The notes: a model not told the origin generated them from the sequence alone. DNA of 9,877 bases from Phascolarctobacterium sp. (GCA_016302525.1 JAEDNJ010000047.1:1-9877), one strand, 5' to 3'. Numbered from the stretch's first letter, positions 1 to 6,645 are shown. A program made the numbers and translations.

Positions 1-779
1 TGAGTAAGCTTAGAAATTCGATTGGCGAAATTTATAGTCTGGAGGCTCTGCAGGCGGAGCGCACTCTGTTAACTGCCCTGCATCCCTTAGCTAAGCTGAT
101 AGTGACGATGGGCTATATCCTAGTCCTCATGTCCTTTGGTAAATATGACCTGGCTGGGCTTTTAGCTATGCTTATCTATCCTCTGCTGGGCTTTCATTTG
201 GGAAAGCTTTCCTGGCGTGAATGGTTGTGGCGGCTGCGTTTTGTGTTGCCAATAGTGGGGTTCGTAGGTATTGCGAACCCTTTTTTTGACAAGCAAAGTA
301 TCATGCTTGGCAGCATTTCTGTGCAAGCAGGTTTTCTTTCTTTTCTTACACTAATGTTAAAGGGTGTTCTGGCTGTGCTTGCCTCTTATCTCTTGATAGC
401 TACGACGAGAATTGAGCAGCTTTGCTACGCTCTCAGGCTGCTCTGCTTACCGAGGCTCCTCGTTACGCTCTTTCTTTTTATCTATAGATACATCATTTTA
501 CTTTTAGAGGAAGCAGAAAGAATTTACCAAGCCTATGCATTGCGTGCTCCCCGTCAGCAGGGGCTGAGCATAAAGGTATGGGGCTCCCTGGTCGGACATT
601 TTCTCCTACGCAGTGTCGATAGGGCGACAAGTCTGTATGCGGCTATGCTGCTGCGTGGCTACAGGGGAGAGTTCTATTACTGCGGGGAAGGTATTGCCTG
701 GAAAAAACAGGACTGTCTCTTGGTGTTAGGCTTTTTTCTAGCTGTTTTGCTGATTAAATGCGCTTTAGACTTGGCGTAA
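1..779 (+). CDS. cbiQ: CbiQ, transmembrane (T) component of cobalt/nickel ECF transporter, start codon cut by window edge
   Basis: This is the energy-coupling transmembrane subunit of a Cbi-type metal importer in the cytoplasmic membrane; it links the CbiO ATPase to the CbiM/CbiN substrate module. The reading frame is open from base 3, and bases 1-2 are TG, so the start codon probably spans bases 0-2 and gives about 259 aa. A GTG start at 102 would remove 33 conserved-looking residues, including the LHPLAKL motif typical of the CbiQ N-terminus, so I reject it. The rest holds several hydrophobic segments, a GIANPFF stretch typical of CbiQ, and the two C-terminal Arg motifs that contact the ATPase (YALRAPR and AMLLRGYRGE, the latter matching the family Ala-Arg-Gly box). 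The stop is TAA at 777-779, and cbiO follows 72 nt later. Family assignment is strong. Whether the metal is cobalt or nickel cannot be told from this subunit. Confidence 0.9.
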   Translation, partial: SKLRNSIGEIYSLEALQAERTLLTALHPLAKLIVTMGYILVLMSFGKYDLAGLLAMLIYPLLGFHLGKLSWREWLWRLRFVLPIVGFVGIANPFFDKQSIMLGSISVQAGFLSFLTLMLKGVLAVLASYLLIATTRIEQLCYALRLLCLPRLLVTLFLFIYRYIILLLEEAERIYQAYALRAPRQQGLSIKVWGSLVGHFLLRSVDRATSLYAAMLLRGYRGEFYYCGEGIAWKKQDCLLVLGFFLAVLLIKCALDLA

Positions 780-784
780 TTATA

Positions 785-807
785 CAAATCTTTTCTGACA
801 AGATTTG
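785..807 (+). other. Hairpin between cbiQ and cbiO
   Basis: A perfect 8-bp inverted repeat, CAAATCTT (785-792) and AAGATTTG (800-807), encloses a 7-nt loop and begins 5 nt after the cbiQ stop. It is AT-rich and is followed by CTCAGCTTTTT, so it could be a weak, leaky terminator or an mRNA-stabilising or processing hairpin that adjusts the CbiQ:CbiO ratio. The inverted repeat is read directly; the function is inference. Confidence 0.4.
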
Positions 808-836
808 CTCAGCTTTTTCATGATAAAATGCGTTGC

Positions 837-842
837 AGGAGG
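837..842 (+). promoter_or_regulatory. Ribosome binding site that fixes the cbiO start
   Basis: AGGAGG lies 9 nt before ATG 852. It is inside the longer open frame that begins at ATG 828, so the downstream start is preferred. Confidence 0.85.
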
Positions 843-851
843 ATTCAGGCT

Positions 852-1583
852 ATGAGCCATATACACATAGATATACAAAATCTTAGCTTTGGCTATAGAA
901 AGAATCAGGAGGTGCTTAAGCATATTTTTCTGCGCGCTGGTGAGCATGAGTCCATTGGTATTATTGGCGCTAATGGGGCTGGCAAGTCTACACTGCTCAA
1001 GCTCCTTGTGGGCCTCGAACTGGGCTTTAGCGGCTCTATCAGGGTGGAGGATATACCCGTAGAGGCTAAGACCCTGCCCCTCATTCGCGAGAGAATTGGC
1101 TATGTCTTTCAGGACAGCGACAGTCAGCTCTTTACCTCTACTGCCTTTGATGACATTGCCTTTGGACCTCGAAACTATGGTCTGCCGGAGACAGAGGTGA
1201 TAAAAAGGGTAGAGGCTTCCTTGACGGCAGTGGGAGCGTTACGCTTGCGTGATAAGCATATTCACGAAATGTCGGGCGGAGAAAAGAAGCTGGTTTCTAT
1301 CGCTACGGCGCTGGCAATGAGCCCAGATATTCTCTTAATGGACGAGCCGACGGCTTCGCTTGACCCTAGAGGCAGAAGAAGGCTGATAGAGCTGTGCAAG
1401 AGCTTTCATCATCTAAAGCTCTTTACTTCTCATGATCTTGATTTTATCCTTGACACCTGCACGAGGGTAGTGCTGCTTTATGAGGGGGCAGTGGTAGCTG
1501 ATGGTAAGGCTAGCGACATTCTTTACGATAAGCAGCTGTTAGAAAAATATGGCTTAGAGTTACCTTTATCAGCAGGAAAATAA
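852..1583 (+). CDS. cbiO: CbiO, ATPase component of cobalt/nickel ECF transporter
   Basis: This is the ABC ATPase that powers metal uptake through CbiQ at the inner face of the membrane. I place the start at ATG 852 (243 aa) because AGGAGG at 837-842 lies 9 nt upstream; the in-frame ATG at 828 would put this ribosome site inside the gene. All ABC motifs are intact: Walker A GANGAGKST (residues 39-47), Q-loop YVFQDSDSQLF with the FGPRN stretch common in ECF/Cbi ATPases, signature MSGGEKK, Walker B ILLMDEPTASLDP, and the H-loop in FTSHDLD. The length is slightly shorter than many CbiO proteins but complete. It follows cbiQ by 72 nt and should share its transcript. No terminator is visible after the TAA at 1581-1583; the next element is the promoter of the thrS leader. 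General ECF ATPases (EcfA) look similar, but the adjacent CbiQ favours CbiO. Confidence 0.92.
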   Translation: MSHIHIDIQNLSFGYRKNQEVLKHIFLRAGEHESIGIIGANGAGKSTLLKLLVGLELGFSGSIRVEDIPVEAKTLPLIRERIGYVFQDSDSQLFTSTAFDDIAFGPRNYGLPETEVIKRVEASLTAVGALRLRDKHIHEMSGGEKKLVSIATALAMSPDILLMDEPTASLDPRGRRRLIELCKSFHHLKLFTSHDLDFILDTCTRVVLLYEGAVVADGKASDILYDKQLLEKYGLELPLSAGK

Positions 1584-1596
1584 GTACAAGTTTTTC

Positions 1597-1624
1597 TTGA
1601 CTATTTAGCTTGTTATGATATAAT
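1597..1624 (+). promoter_or_regulatory. Sigma-A type promoter of the thrS T-box leader
   Basis: The -35 box TTGACT (1597-1602) and perfect -10 box TATAAT (1619-1624) are separated by 16 bp, with an extended -10 TG at 1616-1617. Transcription should start near 1631. The promoter begins only 13 nt after the cbiO stop codon. Confidence 0.85.
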
Positions 1625-1654
1625 TTACTGGTAAGTTAATATCCTAGCAGTAAT

Positions 1655-1875
1655 GCGAAGGAAAGGCTAGGCGTAGGCGCCATACAGAGAATGCTGTCAC
1701 GGCTGAAAACAGCAGGGTAGCACGACTAGCGAACCACCTTCAAACTGACGGCGGAAAGCTTAGGCAAGTATGCTGGTCCGTACTAGCGGCGTTAACGCTA
1801 CCGAGTGGGCAATATATGCCAATGAGGGTGGAACCGCGGAATTCTCCGTCCCTAGTATGGGAGCGGAGTTTTTTT
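1655..1875 (+). ncRNA. T-box riboswitch (threonine, specifier ACC) in the thrS leader
   Basis: This leader binds uncharged tRNA-Thr and switches between terminator and antiterminator. The consensus T-box AGGGTGGAACCGCG is at 1825-1838. Stem I can be folded by eye: GAAGG (1657-1661) pairs with CCTTC (1737-1741), GCTAG (1666-1670) pairs with CTAGC (1726-1730), and the loop between them carries GAACCA on the 3' side. The specifier is ACC at 1733-1735, followed by the expected purine A1736, so it reads tRNA-Thr(GGU). An AGAGA motif (1686-1690) and an apical GCTGT/ACAGC helix (1693-1697/1709-1713) follow. TAGCG/CGCTA (1784-1788/1796-1800) and GGCA/TGCC (1808-1811/1817-1820) fit stems II and III. 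The bulge TGGA (1829-1832) would pair with a UCCA tRNA 3' end. In the antiterminator, AGGG (1825-1828) pairs with the CCCT region at 1850-1853, competing with the terminator. Confidence 0.95.
1844..1875 (+). terminator. T-box-controlled intrinsic terminator
   Basis: CTCCGTCCC (1844-1852) pairs with GGGAGCGGAG (1859-1868) with one bulged G at 1863 and a 6-nt loop, followed by seven T residues (1869-1875). The 5' arm overlaps the part used by the antiterminator. It may also stop readthrough from cbiO, which has no terminator of its own. Confidence 0.92.
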
Positions 1876-1945
1876 ATTTTGTAAATTTATGCTGATTTAA
1901 GGTCTATCCCTTATGATAGACCACGAGCATTTAGGAGGAATTGAA

Positions 1946-3850
1946 ATGATTAAGGTAACCTTAAAAGATGGCTCTGTAAAAGAGTTTGAGTCTGGCTTAA
2001 GTCTTTTAGAAATCGCTAAAAGCTTAAACCAAAAATTAGGCAAGCAAGCGTTATTGGCTGTAGTTGATGGTGTAAATAAGGATTTAAGCGATAAGCTGGA
2101 CCATGATGCAGCTGTGGAATTTGTTACTCCCGATACCGCTGAGGGTCTGCACGCTATCCGTCATACCTGTGCTCATATCATGGCACAAGCAATTCAACAT
2201 CTCTTCCCAGATGTTAAGTTTGCCATTGGTCCTGCTATCGCAAACGGCTTCTACTATGACTTAGACAGTGAGCACGTTTTCACTCCCGAAGACCTGCAGG
2301 CTATCGAAAAGGAAATGGCAAAAATCGTGAAGCAAAATATTCCCTTAGTACGTGCAGAAATTCCTCGTCAGGAAGCTCTGGATATGTTCGCTGCTAAGGA
2401 CGAAAAATATAAGGTTGAGCTGATTACCGACCTGCCTGAGGATGCTGTTATCAGCACCTATACCCAAGGTGATTTCACCGACCTGTGCGCTGGTCCTCAC
2501 TGCCCCTCTACTGGTCGTGTTAAGGCCTTCAAGCTGCAATCTATCGCTGGCGCTTATTGGCGTGGCAACGAAAAGAACAAAATGCTGCAACGTATTTACG
2601 GCACCGCCTTTGCTTCTAAGGAGGAGCTGGATGCTTATCTGCATATGCTGGAGGAGGCTGCTAAGCGTGACCACCGCAAGCTGGGCAAGGAGCTGGACAT
2701 CTTTGCGCTGATGGAGGAGGGCCCTGGCTTCCCGTTCTTCCTGCCTAACGGTATGATTATCCGCAACACCCTGATTGACTACTGGCGCCAGGTACATAAA
2801 CGCTATGGCTACGAAGAAATTAAGACCCCGATGATTTTGAACCGTGCTTTATGGGAGCGCTCTGGTCACTGGGATCACTACAAGGAAAATATGTATTTCA
2901 CCGAGATTGACGAGATGGACTATGCTGTTAAGCCTATGAACTGCCCCGGTGGTATGCTGGTTTACAAGATTCATCCGCACTCCTATAAGGAGCTGCCTAT
3001 CCGTGCTGGTGAGCTGGGCTTAGTACATCGCCATGAGCTGTCTGGCGCTCTGCACGGTCTCTTCCGTGTACGCTGCTTCACTCAGGATGATGCGCATATC
3101 TTTATGATGCCTAGCCAAATCCGCCAGGAGATTAAGAACGTTATCACTCTGTTTGACGAAGTTTATGCAACCTTCGGTCTTAAATACCATGCTGAGCTCT
3201 CTACTCGTCCGGAAAACTCCATCGGTGATGATGCTACTTGGGAATTAGCAACGGACGGCCTGCGCGATGCTTTAGAGGATTGCGGCTTAGAATACATTAT
3301 TAACGAGGGCGACGGCGCTTTCTACGGTCCTAAGATTGACTTCCACCTGCAGGACTCCATTGGCCGTACCTGGCAATGTGGTACTATCCAATTGGATATG
3401 CAGCTGCCTGAGCGCTTTGACCTCACCTATACTGGCGAGGATGGCCTGAAACATCGTCCGGTTATGATTCACCGTGTTGTATATGGCTCCATTGAACGCT
3501 TTATCGGTATCCTGATTGAGCACTATGCTGGTGCTTTCCCGGCATGGCTGGCTCCCTGCCAGGTGCGTATCCTGAACATCACCGACAACCAAAAGGAATA
3601 CGCTCATGCTATTGCTGAGAAGATGGATGCTCTGGGACTGCGTGTTTGGGTTGATGACCGCAACGAAAAGCTGGGCTACAAGATTCGCGAGGCTCAGGTT
3701 AAGAAGGTTCCCTATACTCTGGTTGTGGGCGATGCAGAAATGGAAAGCGGCAGTGTAAATGTTCGTAAACGCGGCGAGGGCGACAAGGGTGCAATGCCTG
3801 TTGATGAATTCATCGCTATGCTGCAAGCAGAAATCGCTGCTAAGAAATAA
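1946..3850 (+). CDS. thrS: Threonyl-tRNA synthetase
   Basis: A class II aminoacyl-tRNA synthetase that attaches threonine to tRNA-Thr in the cytoplasm. I choose ATG 1946 (634 aa) because AGGAGG at 1933-1938 lies 7 nt upstream; the in-frame ATG at 1913 would place that site within the gene. Domain order is full length: TGS (about 1-62), the editing domain with HTCAH (73-77) and C181/H185 for clearing mischarged serine, the catalytic core (about 240-535), and the anticodon-binding domain (about 538-630). The zinc ligands that select threonine are present as C333, H384 and H509. Motif 2 is FRVRCFTQDDAH and motif 3 lies around YGSIERFIG. Nothing is missing. Expression is governed by the T-box leader immediately upstream, and a secreted PDZ protein gene follows after 31 nt. 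Confidence 0.98.
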   Translation: MIKVTLKDGSVKEFESGLSLLEIAKSLNQKLGKQALLAVVDGVNKDLSDKLDHDAAVEFVTPDTAEGLHAIRHTCAHIMAQAIQHLFPDVKFAIGPAIANGFYYDLDSEHVFTPEDLQAIEKEMAKIVKQNIPLVRAEIPRQEALDMFAAKDEKYKVELITDLPEDAVISTYTQGDFTDLCAGPHCPSTGRVKAFKLQSIAGAYWRGNEKNKMLQRIYGTAFASKEELDAYLHMLEEAAKRDHRKLGKELDIFALMEEGPGFPFFLPNGMIIRNTLIDYWRQVHKRYGYEEIKTPMILNRALWERSGHWDHYKENMYFTEIDEMDYAVKPMNCPGGMLVYKIHPHSYKELPIRAGELGLVHRHELSGALHGLFRVRCFTQDDAHIFMMPSQIRQEIKNVITLFDEVYATFGLKYHAELSTRPENSIGDDATWELATDGLRDALEDCGLEYIINEGDGAFYGPKIDFHLQDSIGRTWQCGTIQLDMQLPERFDLTYTGEDGLKHRPVMIHRVVYGSIERFIGILIEHYAGAFPAWLAPCQVRILNITDNQKEYAHAIAEKMDALGLRVWVDDRNEKLGYKIREAQVKKVPYTLVVGDAEMESGSVNVRKRGEGDKGAMPVDEFIAMLQAEIAAKK

Positions 3851-3881
3851 TTGCACAATAGTGCTCTGAAAGGAAACAAGA

Positions 3882-4640
3882 ATGAAAAAATTTGCTTTAA
3901 TGGCTATGGGGATGCTGCTTGCAGCATCCACCTGCTACGCTGATGCTGAGATTGTTGTTAATGATGTTGATGCAGCTTATCTGCAAAAATATGTTATGGA
4001 CAACTTCTACCAACAAAACACTCACTATACCCTGGAAAGCCGCACTGCTGAAAAGGTAACCTACTTTGTTTCTAAGCCTCTGGTGAAGAAGGATACCGTT
4101 TTAGGCAAGGCGCGTGAGGAGGTCATCTTTACCACCGTCCAAAAGGGTGATGATGTTGTTTTGGGCATTAAACATCACAGCATTAATAATTATCGTGATG
4201 GTAAGGTTGAGACTGTTAAGCTCAGTGATGATGTAGAGGACAAGGTTTTCCTGAACGAATATCGCTACTTCTTCAATGATAGCTACAGCTTTGGCTTTAC
4301 TCCTAACACTAAGGCTAACAAGGAGGGCGTAGCTATCCTTAGCGTATACGGCTTTGGTCCTATGCATGATGCTGGTATTCAAAGCGGCTCTGTGATTACT
4401 GCTATTAATGGCGAGAGTGTTGTAGGTAAGCTGTACGAGGTGAAGTATGGCCTGCTTCCTGACCAATTCAGTGGTGCTCCTGTAACCTTCACCATCAAGA
4501 GCAAGAACTCAACTAAGGATTATACCCTGACTCCGACCGTGCGTGAGTCTAAGTATACCAAGATTAAAGAAGCTCGTGCTAAGGCTGCTCAAGAAAGAAA
4601 AGCGGGCAAGCGTGGTATTGAGTCCTGGCTAAAGCTGTAA
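3882..4640 (+). CDS. Secreted or periplasmic PDZ-domain protein of unknown function
   Basis: I do not recognise a named gene. The 252-aa product starts with a clear Sec signal peptide (KK, a hydrophobic core at 4-16, likely cleavage after A20 or A22). The C18 context STC is not a good lipobox, so a lipoprotein is less likely. Residues ~23-135 are a mixed alpha/beta region without a motif I can name. Residues ~136-220 form a PDZ domain: GVAILSVYGFGP, then AGIQSGSVITAINGESV, the usual ligand-groove pattern. The C-terminal ~30 residues are Lys/Arg/Ala-rich and probably helical (KIKEARAKAAQERKAGKRG). No protease catalytic domain accompanies the PDZ, so it is likely a binding or scaffold protein in the envelope. 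Start ATG 3882 has AAAGGAA just upstream. It lies 31 nt after thrS and 22 nt before yhdT, probably in one transcript. Confidence 0.75.
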   Translation: MKKFALMAMGMLLAASTCYADAEIVVNDVDAAYLQKYVMDNFYQQNTHYTLESRTAEKVTYFVSKPLVKKDTVLGKAREEVIFTTVQKGDDVVLGIKHHSINNYRDGKVETVKLSDDVEDKVFLNEYRYFFNDSYSFGFTPNTKANKEGVAILSVYGFGPMHDAGIQSGSVITAINGESVVGKLYEVKYGLLPDQFSGAPVTFTIKSKNSTKDYTLTPTVRESKYTKIKEARAKAAQERKAGKRGIESWLKL

Positions 4641-4662
4641 AGCGAGAAAGGGGAAACAGAAT

Positions 4663-4923
4663 ATGAAACGAAGCGATAAGTTCCGTCAGGCCAACCGGGA
4701 GGCAGTAGCTACTGTACTGGCAACGGCAGCAGTCATCGTGTTTTGGTGTCTAGCTGGCTTCGGTTTGGCTGATAGCAGCATTACGATTTTACATACTCCG
4801 CTGTGGGTATGGGGTGGATGTGTAGGCACTTGGATTTTTGCTATAGGCGTGACCTTCTACCTTACGAAATACGTATTTGTTGATTTCAACCTGGATGATG
4901 ACGAAGAGGAGGAGAAAAAATGA
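4663..4923 (+). CDS. yhdT: YhdT family small membrane protein (partner of PanF)
   Basis: An 86-aa protein with two hydrophobic segments (about 17-40 and 46-72), a charged N-terminus (KRSDKFRQANREA), and a short acidic tail (DDDEEEEKK) after FVDFNL. This architecture and its position directly before panF match the YhdT/DUF997 family, which is commonly encoded with the sodium/pantothenate symporter; its exact role is not established. AAAGGGG about 10 nt upstream supports ATG 4663. The gene ends in a TGA at 4921-4923 that overlaps the panF start by 4 nt (ATGA), so translation is likely coupled. The GAA/GAG codons of the acidic tail also supply the panF ribosome site. Confidence 0.88.
   Translation: MKRSDKFRQANREAVATVLATAAVIVFWCLAGFGLADSSITILHTPLWVWGGCVGTWIFAIGVTFYLTKYVFVDFNLDDDEEEEKK
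4907..4912 (+). promoter_or_regulatory. panF ribosome binding site inside yhdT
   Basis: AGGAGG within the Glu-rich end of yhdT lies 7 nt before the panF ATG at 4920. The same bases encode protein and act as the Shine-Dalgarno site. Confidence 0.8.
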
Positions 4924-6416
4924 CCAATATTTTTGCTCTTACTCCTGTAATTCTGTTCCTAGCCTTGCTTTTAGGCATTAGCGCTTATATTCAGCGTGCT
5001 TCTAAGGAAGAACGCAGCAAGGACTTTGCCAAGGATTATTTTATTGGCGGTCGTACTTTGGGCGGTTTCGTGCTGGCCATGACTACTGCTGCTACCTATT
5101 CTAGTGTATCCACCTTCGTTGGTGGCCCGGGCGTAGCCTGGAATATTGGCTACGGCTGGCTCTATATGGCGATGGTGCAGGTAGTAGTAATTTTCCTCGT
5201 ATTAGGTGTTTTTGGCAAAAAGATTTCTATGGTAGCACGCAAGATTGATGCCGTAACGGTTATTGATGTGATCCGTGCGCGTTATCAGTCTAATCTCTTA
5301 GCCAATCTTTCTGCTATTGTTATTGTAGCCTTTTTCTGTTCTACCATGGTGGCGCAGTTTGTTGGTGCAGCGAAGCTCTTTGAGGCTGTTACAGGCTTTT
5401 CCTATGTCACTGGTTTATCTCTCTTTGGTCTGATTGTAGTGTTCTATACGACTATTGGCGGCTTTAAGGGCGTAGCTGTGACGGATGCAGCCTGTGCTAT
5501 AGCTATGATTGTGGGTATCTGCCTGCTTTTAGGAGCAATGATGGAGGCAGGCGGCGGTTTCTTCAAAATCTCTGATTATCTGGCAGCTAATCGCCCCGAT
5601 ATGATGGAGCCTCTCAGCCGTGGCAAAATGCCCATATCCCTTTATATCAGCCAATGGCTCTTAGTAGGTGTTTGTACCCTGTCCTTGCCGCAATCAGTAG
5701 TGCGTGGCATTTCCTACAAGGATACGAAGGCTTTGCATAACGCTATGATTATTGGTACTGTGGTTATCGGTATTATGACCCTCTTGGCAACTACTATCGG
5801 CGTACTAAGCCGTGGCATTTTAACTGAACCTTTGTCTGCCTATGGCACCTACGACAATATTACGCCTATGACTATTGTCAAAACAATGTCTCCCTTCTGG
5901 GCTGGCGTAGTTATCATTGGACCTATTGCAGCAACTATTTCTACAGTATCTAGTCTGCTGTTGAGCTCTTCTTCTTCCATTGTTAAGGATGTTTATATGA
6001 ACATCAAGGCAGAAAAGGGCGAAAGCCTTACTAACGATCAGATTCGCTGGTACAGCGTTGGCATTACCGTGCTTTTAGGCTTGTTTGTTTATACCATTGC
6101 CATTAAGCCGCCCTCTGTTATCTGGCAGATTAATATGTTTGCCTTTGGCGGTTTGGAGACAGCCTTCTTCTGTACACTGGTCTTTGGCCTTTTCTGGCAC
6201 AAGGCTAACAAAACTGGCGCTCTCTTTGCCATGCTGGGCGGTGTAGCTGCATATTGCATTTCCATGGCTTTAAAGATTAGATTCATGGACCTGCACCAAA
6301 TTACTATTGGCTTTGCAGCGAGCATTATCCTGTTCTTCATTGGCAATGCGCTAGGCGAGAGAAGTGATGAAAAAATGCTCAGAATCTTTTTCCCTGAGCA
6401 TTATGATGAGGACTAG
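4920..6416 (+). CDS. panF: Sodium/pantothenate symporter
   Basis: A 498-aa member of the sodium:solute symporter (SSS) family in the cytoplasmic membrane, predicted to import pantothenate with Na+ for coenzyme A synthesis. The sequence has about 12-13 hydrophobic segments. The N-terminal YFIGGRTLGGFVLAMTTAAT (about 40-59) followed by SSVSTFVGGPGVAW is typical of PanF/SSS substrate and sodium regions. The family signature GPIAATISTVSSLLLSSSSS starts at residue 334. The C-terminus ends in a short charged tail after the last helix. Pairing with YhdT immediately upstream, with an ATGA overlap, is the main reason to prefer PanF over other SSS transporters such as proline or solute symporters. The gene closes the thrS-led run and is followed by two hairpins. 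Substrate is inferred from family and context. Confidence 0.9.
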   Translation: MTNIFALTPVILFLALLLGISAYIQRASKEERSKDFAKDYFIGGRTLGGFVLAMTTAATYSSVSTFVGGPGVAWNIGYGWLYMAMVQVVVIFLVLGVFGKKISMVARKIDAVTVIDVIRARYQSNLLANLSAIVIVAFFCSTMVAQFVGAAKLFEAVTGFSYVTGLSLFGLIVVFYTTIGGFKGVAVTDAACAIAMIVGICLLLGAMMEAGGGFFKISDYLAANRPDMMEPLSRGKMPISLYISQWLLVGVCTLSLPQSVVRGISYKDTKALHNAMIIGTVVIGIMTLLATTIGVLSRGILTEPLSAYGTYDNITPMTIVKTMSPFWAGVVIIGPIAATISTVSSLLLSSSSSIVKDVYMNIKAEKGESLTNDQIRWYSVGITVLLGLFVYTIAIKPPSVIWQINMFAFGGLETAFFCTLVFGLFWHKANKTGALFAMLGGVAAYCISMALKIRFMDLHQITIGFAASIILFFIGNALGERSDEKMLRIFFPEHYDED

Positions 6417-6429
6417 CTAAGCGTAAAAC

Positions 6430-6482
6430 AATACCTCCTTTGACCAGTAAAGCTACAATTGCTTTTCATCGAAGGAGGTATT
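6430..6482 (+). terminator. Long hairpin after panF with AAGGAGGT arm, possible terminator
   Basis: AATACCTCCTT (6430-6440) and AAGGAGGTATT (6472-6482) are perfect 11-base inverted arms. Inside, AAAGC/GCTTT (6449-6453/6461-6465) and GA/TC (6442-6443/6469-6470) can extend the fold around a 7-nt loop. The following bases, CTTTATCC, are only a weak U tract, so it is either a poor intrinsic terminator or an mRNA 3'-end or other structured element. It starts 14 nt after the panF stop. Confidence 0.55.
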
Positions 6483-6519
6483 CTTTATCCTAGGTGTATC
6501 CAGAACAAAAAATAAATAA

Positions 6520-6551
6520 AACCGTAGGCTCAGAGGGGTCTGCGGTTTTTT
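6520..6551 (+). terminator. Intrinsic terminator of the thrS-panF run
   Basis: AACCGTAGGCTC (6520-6531) pairs with GGGTCTGCGGTT (6536-6547) using three G-T wobbles and an AGAG loop, followed by TTTTTT (6546-6551). This is a strong terminator form. Confidence 0.85.
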
Positions 6552-6563
6552 GATACTTTAATA

Positions 6564-6572
6564 CCCCCCCCC
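6564..6572 (+). repeat. C9 homopolymer tract
   Basis: Nine consecutive C residues lie between the panF terminator and the kinase promoter, in otherwise AT-rich sequence, about 45 bp upstream of the kinase -35 box. Such tracts are prone to slippage, but this one is not between -35 and -10 and not in a gene. Confidence 0.9.
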
Positions 6573-6616
6573 ATTTTATTTTTACAACTTTATACTAATT
6601 TTAACTCCTTTATAGC

Positions 6617-6645
6617 TTGTAGAAAGTACAAAATAGTGGTATAAT
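6617..6645 (+). promoter_or_regulatory. Promoter of the hybrid histidine kinase gene
   Basis: A -35-like TTGTAG (6617-6622) is followed after 17 bp by a perfect TATAAT (6640-6645) with an extended -10 TG at 6637-6638. Transcription would start near 6652, leaving an untranslated leader of about 120 nt. The leader has only small possible hairpins (for example CTAAG/CTTAG around 6688-6700) and no riboswitch that I recognise. A GGAG at 6759-6762 is the ribosome site, set rather far (11 nt) from the ATG. Confidence 0.75.

Noticed and set aside
795..829. Possible promoter before cbiO (CTGACA ... TAAAAT)
   Set aside because: The spacer would be 23 bp, and other pairings give 13 bp, so no acceptable sigma-A spacing exists.
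2345..2797. Minus-strand open frame inside thrS (150 aa)
   Set aside because: It lies wholly antisense to a well-supported synthetase gene, has no recognisable motif or ribosome site, and follows from thrS codon usage.
3853..3864. Small inverted repeat GCAC-AATA-GTGC after thrS
   Set aside because: A 4-bp stem without a T tract is too weak to be a terminator, so it does not break the thrS-panF run.
3287..3931. Minus-strand open frame overlapping the thrS 3' end and the PDZ gene start (214 aa)
   Set aside because: It is antisense to two supported genes and its translation shows no family features.
6493..6552. Short GTG frame (19 codons) after the AAGGAGGT hairpin
   Set aside because: It reads through the panF terminator, has no conserved-looking content, and the ribosome site would be locked in the hairpin.
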